From Macrostomum hystrix (taxonomy: Eukaryota; Platyhelminthes; Macrostomidae): 64,000 nt of DNA. Under the pieces are notes generated by a model, which saw only the letters and a list, made by a program, of their open reading frames with translations, searched no databases and was not told where the DNA came from. Shown here piece after piece: positions 46,990 to 57,696 of this stretch; positions within the stretch are counted from its first letter, which is position 1, and every line of letters begins with the position of its first letter. The position numbers and the translations under genes are program-made. Where the stretch lies: positions 62,001 to 126,000 of the forward strand of contig CATNEN010000008.1 of NCBI GenBank assembly GCA_950097015.1, written 5' to 3'.

Positions 46990-47817
46990 TGGATTGTGTA
47001 CTTAATGAACACAATGTCCCCATTGATCGATAACCTGATGGACAGCATCCTATGTGCTCGATCGATATCTGATGGACACAATGTCTCAAATGATTGATAT
47101 CTGATGGACACAATGTCTCCTGTGATCGATATCCGATGGACACAAAGTCTCCTGTGATCGATACCTGATGGACACAAAGTCTCCTGTGATCGATACCTGA
47201 TGGACACAATGACTCTCGTGATCGATACCTGATGGACAAAATGACTCTTGTGATCGATACCTGATGGACACAATGACTCTCGTGATCGATACCTGATGGA
47301 CACAATGACTCTTGTGATCGATACCTGATGGACAAAATGACTCTTGTGATCGATACCTGATGGACACAATGACTCTTGTGATCGATACCTGATGGACAAA
47401 ATGACTCTTGTGATCGATACCTGATGGACACAATGACTCTCGTGATCGATACCTGATGGACACAATGACTCTTGTGATCGATACCTGATGGACAAAATGA
47501 CTCTTGTGATCGATACCTGATGGACACAATGACTCTTGTGATCGATACCTGATGGACAAAATGACTCTTGTGATCGATATCTGATTGACACAATGTCTCA
47601 AATGATTGACATCTGATGGACACAATGTCTTCTGTGATCGATACCTGATGGACACAATGACTCTTGTGATCGATACCTGATGGACACAAAGTCTCCTGTG
47701 ATCGATACCTGATGGACACAATGACTCTTGTGATCGATACCTGATGGACACAATGACTCTTGCGATCGGTATCTGATGGACACAATGTCTTAGGTGATCG
47801 ATATCTTGACTTACTTG
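46990..47817. repeat. 32-bp array, left part
   Basis: About 26 copies of a 32-bp unit with tgatcgatacctgatggaca and caatgact. The same array resumes at 49259 after a LINE insertion. Confidence 0.96.
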
Positions 47818-49258
47818 ACTTATCTGCAGGGCGGTCCGATGGACACAGCGGGGAGGCGGGGGTCGCCCATTCCGCTAATCCCTGAAAGACCCGCAATCGG
47901 CCGATGGCGCGGGGCCAGTCAGGGAGGTCCGTGGCCGGTCCTTCCTGCAGCTTGCTCTTCGCTAGGGAAGAAAGATGCTCGTCTGGTAGCCCTTAGGAAC
48001 CGGACGAGCCGCGGGATGTTCTCGGATCTGCAAACGTCGTCCATGGATGGGTTTGGTCCGAGGTGATTTAGCCTCTCTTTGGTGAAGAAAGGGCATTGGC
48101 AGACGAAGTGCAAGGCATCCTCGTTTTCAAGGTTGCAGAACGGGCACAGCTCGCTCCGGAGGTCTCCTCGGAGGAAACAGTGTCTGGCGTAGCAACCATG
48201 GCCCGTGAGGGTCATGGTGAGGGCCCGGATGTCCTTCCGGGTCTGGTTTAGAAGGACCTTCCGGAGCCGAGTGGATGGCACTGAGACTGCCGCTTTGGAT
48301 TGGCGGCAATTAATGGTGCTTCTCCACCGGGCAAGATGAAGGTTGGCGGCCCAGTCATCAATCTGACGATAGATGACGGTGTTCGGAATTGGAACCGGGG
48401 GGCAGGGGCCCGGCGCAGAGCTAGCGCCTCCCTGCTTGGCCAGGGAGTCAGCAAGCTCGTTTCCAGGAAAACCGGCATGCCCTGGTATCCAATGGAGTCT
48501 GACGGTATTCTTACCGGCCAGGTTGTTAAGCTGCCGGACACAGTCAGAGACTGTCCGGGAGGTCGTGGTGGTGTGACAGAGGGCTTGCAGAGCAGCCTGA
48601 CTGTCCGAGTGAAAGATGATGGTCCTGCCTGAGATGTTTTTCTCGTTCAGCTCCGCAGCGCAGGAGCTGATGGCCAGGACCTCGTTCTGGAAAACGCTCG
48701 AGGATTTTCCAGTGTGTTGGGCGTGTGTGGCGACAACACGTCCGTTGACAAGGATACAGATCCCGAAGCCAGCGGAGCCATCCTTCATGGATCCGTCCGT
48801 GTAGCAGTGGACCTCCTGGGTGTTCCAGTGGTCGCTAGCTTGATCCCTGGTGGGGATGAGAACCTTAAAGCACTGAAGGAGGTTGAGCGTGCGCGGTTCT
48901 CCGTCCGTGAGGACATTGATTCCGTTGCTCGCGTCCAAATCTCTCAGGCAAAGGTCCGTGTGCGGCAGGAGCTTTCGTTTTGCTGCCGCTCGATGGGGGA
49001 CGAAGCGCACTCCGGCATCAAGGAGGCGCCGGGCGGTTTTTGCCGCCTCACCGCGGATAAAAATATCGAGTGGGAGAATATTCAGGAAGGCGCTAAGGCC
49101 GTCGAAGGGGGCGGATGGCGGGGCGCTCATGATCATGCGACACGCGCGGCCTTGCACTCTCCGAAGAGTCTCAAGGCAGGTCTTTAGCTGCAGGGCGCTA
49201 GCCCAGATCAGTCCGGCGTACGAAACAGCCGGTCTGACCATAGCAGTGTAGATCCACC
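47818..49258 (-). mobile_element. 5'-truncated non-LTR retrotransposon inside a satellite
   Basis: The element interrupts the 32-bp array. It retains the end of the reverse-transcriptase ORF, the RNase H domain and a short 3' UTR ending in two copies of taagtcaag. The array sequence gtgatcgatatct stands on both sides and could be a target-site duplication, but it is also part of the array unit. The RNase H plus C-terminal Cys motif points to the I/Jockey/LOA group of LINEs. Confidence 0.88.
47919..49258 (-). CDS. LINE ORF2 3' fragment: RT end, RNase H, zinc motif
   Basis: About 446 uninterrupted codons with no native start. Early residues WWIYTAMVRPAVSYAG match the C-terminal thumb region of LINE reverse transcriptases. 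RNase H residues are all visible: Asp in CYTDGSMKDG, Glu in FQNEVLA, Asp in FHSDSQAAL, and Asp in GNELADSLAK, preceded by HWIPGHAG. A CPFC...HFVCQCPFF zinc-knuckle-like motif follows. Lack of stops or frameshifts implies a recent insertion. The fragment cannot retrotranspose because most of the RT and the endonuclease are missing. Confidence 0.93.
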
Positions 49259-49565
49259 AGTGATCGATATCTGATTGACACAATGTCTTAGGTGATCGAT
49301 ATCTGATTGACACAATGTCTTAGGTGATCGATACCTGATGGACACAATGTCTTCTGTGATCGGTATCTGATGGACACAATGTCTCCTGCGATCGATATCT
49401 GATGGACACAATGTCTCCTGCGATCGGTATCTGATGGACACAATGTCTCCTGCGATCGATATCTGATTGACACAATGTCTTAGGTGATCGATACCTGATG
49501 GACACAATGTCTTAGGTGATCGATACCTGATGGACACAATGTCTTAGGTGATCGATACCTGATGA
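49259..49565. repeat. 32-bp array, right part
   Basis: About nine copies of the 32-bp unit in the same orientation and phase as 46990-47817, split off by the LINE. Confidence 0.95.
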
Positions 49566-49691
49566 TGGCCAGGGATGATGTGCCATTGCCCACAGCCCTC
49601 CTGCTAGTATTCATACTATTAAATTTACTAATTCTAGGAGAAAAAATGGGTAATCAAACCGATCATGTTCTTAATATCAGATAACTTTCCT

Positions 49692-49917
49692 TCATAATAA
49701 TAATAATAATTGCAGGAGGGCTTCGGGCAATGGCACACCATTTGGTGTACATTTCACTGTGCCTTGGAGGTTGGCCCTCAAGGGCGTAAATTGCACGACA
49801 AGCCCCCAAAGCCTTCTCTCCGCGGCTGCGCCCTAAATTAATGTGGCCTCGCCGTTGAATCGAACTTAGGGACCGTGGTGCGAGAGGCAAACGCGTTAAC
49901 CGCTCTGCCACCAACCC
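49692..49917 (-). mobile_element. tRNA-derived SINE, family A, copy 4 (internally deleted)
   Basis: The ATT tail at 49694-49711 and the tRNA-like head at the high-coordinate end are present. The central part found in other copies (ttctgcccatttcgctgact region) is missing. Confidence 0.8.
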
Positions 49918-51310
49918 CTTAACTTTCCTTTAATTTGAAGATAATCAATTAGTTTCCATCACTATAATAAGACAGTCGCAGTCGCAGGTAATGAAATCTT
50001 TGTCGCTCGCTTTTGCCGCACTTCATCAGCTTAGAAAAATGAAGACCTGATGCAATAAAGCCGGATCTGCACAGTAGCGCACGAACTGCGCCGTCAGCTT
50101 ACCCTGTGCCGCTAGCCCGAATATCGGGCCTTAAGTGATCATATTTGTTTGAGGAAGCAGCAGAGAGAGTGGACTTGGGTGGGTTGACTGGGACAAACTA
50201 GGGCCGCTGCTGGGTGGGCGGAGGTAATGCAGACAAATGCAATTGTCTTAGGCTTACCTGATACTATTACTGACCACGGAGTGAATTTGCGGATAGTTGA
50301 ATGCTGCTGCTGCTGCTGATGATGATTTTTAGTCTGCCCAGATACGACAAGGATGCTCTCTTAGTGTCCAGCTGGTATTGGTGAAATACAATTTTTCTCC
50401 TAATATCTGAGAAAGATTGCCAGGCAAAAAGAGGATTAAAGTGACAAGATCGCCGACTAGAACAGGCCGGGCCAACATTTTATGGTCGAATAATCTTGAT
50501 TTATCTGTTGGCCGCAGACACAGCTCTCCACCTCAGCCCCAGGAAAGAGGTAATCGTGTTTTCGGCGCGAAACCACTCCAATCACAGAAGATCGGGGGCT
50601 GTTGCCGAGCCGCGGATCCCCCCGAAAATGTTGGCCCCAACCAACTCGGCTACTCAATTTTTCTTGTTATCCCCATAGCCAGCAGAAAATAGGCCAGTTT
50701 GGCCGCGTTGCGGAGCGATGAGGCAAGCGCGGGAGGGACCGCCTCGGGGCAGAAAAGTTGCGGGCTGGCTCAATTTGTGGTCCTCATCGAAAATTCCCGA
50801 GTCTCCTCCCTAACAGGATAATGGAGACAATTATTTGTTTCATTAGCTCCAATGAGTAAATAAATGAGAAATCCCAGCCGAATCCCAGGCGAAGGAAACT
50901 GTCCGGAGCCAACGGGGGGATGGCTAAAGTTGAGCAGGCGGATTCACTTCAGGCACTCAACTATCCACACACTCCACACTGTATAGAATAATATCTGTGA
51001 GCGGAGTTGCTGACTGCCGAAAGCCCGCAGGGGCGAAGGTCTTGAGATGCTGCCAATTTTCGCATTCGAGTTTCAGCCATCTGTCCTGCGATACCCGCCT
51101 CCACCCGATTCGACAAAGGCTTGGTTCTGGTGTGTGGTTGTGTAGTATCTATTGACATCACTTGTGCAGTAATATCCAATTCATATTGAAATTGTGATCA
51201 GCATTGTGATCAGCATTATTTGGAAAAAAATAGATGATTCCTTTGGAAAAAAACTAGCTTAATTTTGAATCAACACAATGATTATTTGGCATCATAACCT
51301 GGAATATTTT
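49918..51310. other. Intergenic, partly GC-rich
   Basis: Segment 50400-50960 is GC-rich and unique but shows no domain-bearing frame. It could be a regulatory element upstream of the homeobox gene. The rest is featureless. Confidence 0.4.
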
Positions 51311-51314
51311 CGGT

Positions 51315-51950
51315 AAAAAAATGTATGATTTGGGATCAAAGTCTGGATCTGGGATCTGAGTCTGAATTTCGGAATAAAAATTCAGAATTTCGGGATCAAA
51401 ATCTGATATTTGGGATCAAAGTCTGGATTTTGGGATCAAAGTCCGGATTTTGGGATCATAGTCTGGATTTTGGGATCAATGTCTGGATTTTGGGATCAAT
51501 GTCTGGATTTTGGGATCAATGTCTGGATTCTGGGATCAAAATTCAGAATTTCGGGATCAAAATCTGATCTTTGGGATCAAAGTCTGGATTTTGGGATTAT
51601 AGTCTGGATTTTGGGATTATAGTCTGGATTTTGTGATTATAGTCTGGATTTTGGGATCAAAGTCCGGATTTTGAGATCAATGGCTGGATTTTGGGATCAT
51701 AGTCTGGATTTTGGGATCAATGTCTGGATTTTGGGATCAATCGCTGGATTTTGGGATTATAGTCTGGATTTTGGGATCAAAGTCCGGATTTTGGGATCAA
51801 TGTCTGGATTTTGGGATCAATGTCTGGATTTTGAGATCAATGTCTGGATTCTGGGATCAAAATTCAGAATTTCGGGATCAAAATCTGATCTTTGGGATCA
51901 AAGTCTGATCTTTGGGATCAAAGTCTGGATTGTGGCATGAAAGTTATTGT
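51315..51950. repeat. 20-bp array
   Basis: About 30 copies of tgggatcaatgtctggattt with variants. Frames of multiples of 20 bp stay open by chance. Confidence 0.95.
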
Positions 51951-53030
51951 CTGGAATTTGGAATTGTAACCAAATTATTTTAAAATTAAGCTTTTGAAAT
52001 TGGGATAAAATCTTGAAAACTGGGATTTGTTACAACTAATAATAGAAAGACAACGGGGCTAAATCAAATCCCCACTGCCTACTTCTTGATAGCTCCCATA
52101 CCGAATAACCGTCAGCATCGTCGAGATATACAGCTATGGCGATCGGTTTAATAATTTGAGAGATACAGAAAAAAGAAAACAGAAAATACAGAAAAAAATG
52201 GACAGGCCAGATTAAGCGTTCCAACAATTGGAACGGTCCACCGGTATTGAGATAATCGACATTGTTCCGCTAAGTTGAGACAAAAGTTTCATAATTACAA
52301 GCTGTCAAAATGATCTATATAGTCAGAGTTTTCGCTAATTGGTAAAGCCAAAGTGTGCCATATGCGATGGAAATACTCGGGGCTCCCGCAAGGATGCTCG
52401 CGCAATAGCGGCTCAAGTTGAAAGCCCCAACCCTCACCAATTTGAGGTGTCAAAGCTTTCCCGAACAATCCGACATATGCAATACAGCCGCATAAAAGCT
52501 TAAAGAGACTGAGTTACACACTTAGCATTAGTAATGCTGTCCCTAAACCTCCCCCCTAAGGCGGTAACACTAGCATTTCTACACTTCTATACAGGGCCGC
52601 AGCTCAAACATTGCCAATATGGCAATGAATTATTTTTATTTCTTTAGAAAAACTGCTAGCCACGCGAGCCAATTAGCAAATCCAAGAAAGGGAAGGCTGG
52701 GAAGATTCTCTCTATTAATCCCACAATACTCCCCGCAGTTTTAGTTCGAATCCTGGCCACACACAGTAGGTGGTCGGGTCCGCTGACTGAGTGCAGCTCG
52801 GGGGGCTTCTGTTAATGAACACCTTCTTCTAGCTGGGGGATCTGCTGATGACGAAGGATGGGAAATAGTCCCCGTTCCTCTCAGATAGTGTTTAAATTAT
52901 CCCGCATTCTCACTCATTTGTCCACGTGGACCATGAGAAATGATAGGGCTATGAAAAACTGGGCCTATTTTAATCACAATTTATATAAAAAGTATAGAAG
53001 CTATTGCCTGGCGCTTCTAAAAGCGGCACA
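51951..53030. other. Non-coding region
   Basis: AT-rich. A ttagttcgaatcctgg B-box-like string at about 52740 hints at an old SINE remnant. No gene supported. Confidence 0.4.
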
Positions 53031-53115
53031 CAACTGTTCAGTCCATGGACTGGGCTAAAAAAGGGAGGTCGCTACACTCACCACACCCAATTGCTGGTGC
53101 CCCAGTCCGAAGTCA
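53030..53115. mobile_element. SINE fragment with palindrome
   Basis: Contains CAGTCCATGGACTG (53039-53052) followed by cacccaattgctggtgcccc, which resembles the family B body. Too short to orient firmly. Confidence 0.45.
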
Positions 53116-54105
53116 CCGTTCAAAATCAATTGGTCTATGGCCAAAAAGTATGCAATAATTGCTCCCAGTGAGGTTGAACCATAGACAACGATCTCGGTTT
53201 ATAAATGTTCAAAAAACAAAAACGCAAAATCTAAATTTTCAGTTTGCTTATCAGTTTGCTTGCTGCTCTCAGATGTATTTCTCGAATTGTGAACTATTAA
53301 AAACTGTAAAACAAGCTCACAAAAACACCAAACTTCAACTACACAGACGGATGAATGGGAAGCTACAATTGAAAAAAAATGATCGATATTCGATGCAACA
53401 GATAGAAGACGCAACACAAAGAATTAATTGTAACAATAATCGTATTCTAAGTATTTCTACAACAAAAACTCACTTACAATCCGGTTTGTGTGTGTTTGTT
53501 TATTTGTGCATTTGACTATTGTGTAAACATAATGGGAAGTCATTAAAAAATGATCAACTAACCACATAGGGACAACCACAGACGAGCCAAAGTGTTTGAA
53601 TAAAGAGAAAATACCTACAAACTACTTATATGAGTAGTAGGATAGGCAAGTTGTGAGCACACTCTATATTTATAATTCTAAGTGATAAAACATAATTTGA
53701 TTGCTTAATATTACAGAGAAACAAAACTAATTAGAAATAAAGACGACACTAAATAAAAGAAACTTAAAAAACTACTGGCACACGCTAAAACTACTACTAC
53801 TGGCTTAGTAGGCAGACAGGCAAACTAGCAGGCAAGATGCGTTGCGGACAGCTCGCACAAAATAGCTGCTTCTGTTGCAAGTTTTTGTACTTTGTCAGTT
53901 TATTTCTTTGTTCAACATTCAACATTCACTGCACTTAATAATCCGGGCAAATAGGCAAATTGTGAAAGAGAAAACTCAAACAATAGAAAATGCTACGGTG
54001 CTGCAATAAACACACAAACACAACAAAACACTTGCATTTAAACCCCACACAGTGTTAGCGACTAATTCTGCGCGATACAAGCCGACTGCGCAACAACCCA
54101 CACAT
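53116..54105. other. Non-coding region
   Basis: AT-rich DNA. Nothing recognisable. Confidence 0.5.
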
Positions 54106-54107
54106 AC

Positions 54108-54700
54108 CAGCCCACTCCATGTGGATGACAACCCACCAGCCAAGTCAATGTGAATGACAACCAACCAGCCCACTCCATGTGGATAACAACCCACCAGCCA
54201 TGTCAATGTGAATGACAACCAACCAGCCCACTCAATGTGGATGACAACCCACTAGTCCACTCCCAGTGGATGACAGCCCACTAGTCCACTCCCAGTGGAT
54301 GACAGCCCACTAGTCCACTCCCAGTGGATGACAGCCCACTAGTCCACTCCCAGTGGATGACAGCCCACCAGTCCACTCCATGTGGATGACAACCCACCAG
54401 TCCACTCCCAGTGGATGACAGCCCACTAGTCCACTCCCAGTGGATGACAGCCCACCAGTCCACTCCCAGTGGATGACAGCCCACCAGTCCACTCCATGTG
54501 GATGACTGCCCACCAGTCCACTCCATGTGGATGACAACCCACCAGTCCACTCCCAGTGGATGACAACCCACCAGCCAACTCCATGTGGATGACTGCCCAC
54601 CAGCCTAAACCACGTGGATGACAACCCACCAGCCCACTCAATGTGAATGAAAACTCACTATAGCCCACTTTATGTGGCTGAAAAGCCACCGGCCATTGCA
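54108..54700. repeat. 29-bp array
   Basis: About 20 units with ccactcccagtggatgacag. The internal cactcccagtgg forms a short inverted repeat in each unit. Confidence 0.95.
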
Positions 54701-55268
54701 ACCATAAAAGTGACTAACGGAAATCAGCAAGATTAACTCCTTAGAAAACTGTATTTAAAAGTATCTGCGATGCATACTAATTGGAAAAGAAATAAAAAAA
54801 TTACACCAAAAGATCAATGCCAAAGCATTGAGCATTGAACTAAGAAAGAAATATTAAAATTTGAGATGGACAGCTGAAAAACTTCCCACCAAATTAAAAA
54901 AATCAACAAACACAACGCCGAGGTACACAAGCTAGAGGTACTCTAGTAGAAAAGAAACTAGATAGAAAATCAAAAAAAGGAAACAAGTATAAAACATCAG
55001 AACACTATATAGCTCGTAGCATGAGAAAAAAGCTTTATCTCGAAAGTATAAGTTATGGGAGAACCAGAAATATACAGATAAACAGCAATATGAGTGAGTA
55101 TACAAGCAACTGATATGGCGAAATGGCTATCAACATATATTTAGTCATTCCAGAATGTGACAAATATGAAATAAATTGTCATAAACACAATAATTATGAT
55201 TATCAATTGGTTTAACGATAACGGTTTTGGTGATAAATCAAACAATCAATTTTGAGTCTAAAAGTGAC
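54701..55268. other. Non-coding spacer
   Basis: AT-rich. No gene seen. Confidence 0.5.
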
Positions 55269-55269
55269 A

Positions 55270-55918
55270 ACTTTGATTTACAAATCTGAAATCTTGAATC
55301 CCAATATCCGAATCTGAAATCTGAAATCCCAATATCTGAATCTGAAATCTGAAATCCCAATATCCGAATGAGACATCTTGAATCCCAATATCTGAATCTG
55401 AAATCTTGAATCCCAATATCCAAATCTGAAATCTGAAATCCCAATATCTGAATCTGAAATCTTAAATCCCAATATCTGAATCTGAAATCTTGAATCCCAA
55501 TATCTGAATCTGAAATCTTGAATCCCAATATCCAAATCTGAAATCTGAAATCCCAATATCTGAATCTGAAATCTTAAATCCCAATATCTGAATCTGAAAT
55601 ATTGAATCCCAATATCCGAATGAAAAATCTTGAATCCCAATATCTGAATGAGAAATCTTGAATCCCAATATCTGAATGAGAAATCTTGAATCCCAATATC
55701 CGAATCTGAAATCTTGAATCCCAATATCCGAATCTGAAATCTGAAATCCCAATATCTGAATGAGAAATATTGAATCCCAATATCTGAATGAGAAATCTTG
55801 AATCCCAATATCCGAATGAGAAATCTTGAATCCGAATATCCGAATCTGAAATCTTGAATCCCAATATCCGAATCTGAAATCTTGAATCCCAATATCTGAA
55901 TCTGAAATATTGAATCGA
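55270..55918. repeat. 28-bp array abutting the PARG stop codon
   Basis: About 23 copies of a 28-bp unit with aatcttgaatcccaatatc. It ends about 9 bases from the PARG stop codon, so the PARG 3' UTR must start inside it. Confidence 0.95.
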
Positions 55919-55926
55919 AGCGACAT

Positions 55927-56535
55927 CTACTGCAGCTGTGCCAGCAGGAAGCCGAACAGACTGGTGTCGATGCGGTCAGTTCGCTCCTGCTCCTTCAGAG
56001 CCAGCTGACTGTAGGCTTGCACCTGCCGCCACACGTGGCCGATGGACCAGCCGCGAGACTGCAGCCGGGATGACAGCTCGTCAAACTGCGGATTGGCATA
56101 TTGAAATAATTATATAGTTAACCTTTTTATCTTAGAAAAAAATCCATATAGTAAAAAAATCCCGTTTTATCCCGAAAGGGTAATATATTAATCCCGAAAG
56201 GGTAAGATCCAAACATAAAAAATCCAGAATGAAAAATCTACATATTTCAAATCCCAAACTGGACAAGATCCCGATATTTAAAATCACATTTATTTATTTC
56301 AATGATTTAAATTTCTAAATGGACAAAATTTTTCTTGAATCGCTAAATCCTGAAGTGATCTCACCTGAGCCATTCTAGAGTTGCCCAGCGTATGATACTG
56401 AAACACCGGCAGCTGGTTTAGCGATGCCGCCATCCACTGCAGCAGCGATTTCAACTGCGGATCGCCGCCGTTCGAATCGCAGCCCCAGTTGCCGGTGGCA
56501 ACGCCGCGCGGAACCCAATTGGCCAATTCGTGACA
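55927..56535 (-). CDS. PARG: PARG exons 6 and 7: C-terminal catalytic core
   Basis: Exon 6 (56535-56365) encodes CHELANWVPRG, VATGNWGC, GGDPQLKSLLQ and the helix after it. Exon 7 (56085-55927) encodes FDELSSRLQSRGWSIGHVWR and a C-terminal helix ending FGFLLAQLQ-stop (55929-55927). Exon 7 has no ATG and was found from its splice site and phase. Confidence 0.85.
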
Positions 56536-57665
56536 CTGCGGAAAAGGAGATGCGGAAACCAAGTTCTTACATTCCTCAGGTAGGATTATCACATTCCTCA
56601 GGTAGGATTATCACATTCCTCAGGTAGGATTATCACATTCCTCAGGTAGGATTATCACATTCCTCAGGTAGAATTATCACATTCCTCAGGTAGGATTATC
56701 ACATTCCTCGGGTAGGATTATCACATTCCTCAGGTAGGATTATCACATTCCTCAGGTAGGATTATCACATTCCTCAGGTAGGATTATCACATTCCTCAGG
56801 TGGGATCATCACATTCATCAGGTAGGATTATCACATTCCTCAGGTAGGATTATCACATTCCTCAGGTAGGATCATCACATTCCTCAGGTAGGATTATCAC
56901 ATTCCTCGGGTAATTCCTAGGATTATCGAATTCCTCAGGTAGGATTATCACATTTCCACTCTACTCACATGCACTGAATCGGTGTAGACTTGGGCAGCCT
57001 CAGCCATCGCCTGATCCAGAATCCTTCTAGACAATCGGCCAGCCAGACTATCCAATGAGTCTATAAAGTCCAATTCGACCTTCAACGAAATTGTCCGAGC
57101 TGGCGTGGAAGGCTGGCGTCTCCGCTGGCAGCAGTTTCGGCTGGGACAAACGGCCCGATGCCGCAGGACCAGCAGGGCGGAGCTGACGGCCTTCTCGGCC
57201 AAGCGGTCGGCTAGCCGACTGTAGCGCGGCTCGGTCAGATTGCCGCAGGCGTCAACGCTGAGCAGCTGAGCAGCGGAAGCTGCAGCCGTAGGAAAGCTGG
57301 CCCTCTTAGTCTTCTTCTTTTGCCTGCTTTTGTTGCGCTGATTTTTTAAACTTAGCGCGTTAGCCGCTTCGAAAATAGCGTCGCGAAACACCGAGTCAGT
57401 TAGGGAGGCCGCCACCGCGTCAGCCGCGGCAGCCCGACGCCTACTATTCAAAGCGGCCACTTCGTCGATTAAAGGTGTCGGGGAGGAAGTTGTCGTCCTA
57501 GGCGAACTGTCTCGCCTAGCCGACAGGCGGCGTCGACGCTGGCGTCGCCGATGTTCGCCGTTTGGCGGCCGCCGCAAAGGGGAACTGTTTCGCCGACGCT
57601 GTAAGGCGAGGATCTTTGGCGACGATTCCGACACACTTCCAAGACCAGTGCTTCCGCGATTCTGC

Positions 57666-57696
<31 letters not shown>

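Noticed and set aside
46842-47896. Minus-strand frames of SIRYRSQESLCPSG-type repeats
   Set aside because: Translation of the 32-bp satellite in three frames. No unique sequence except the inserted LINE.
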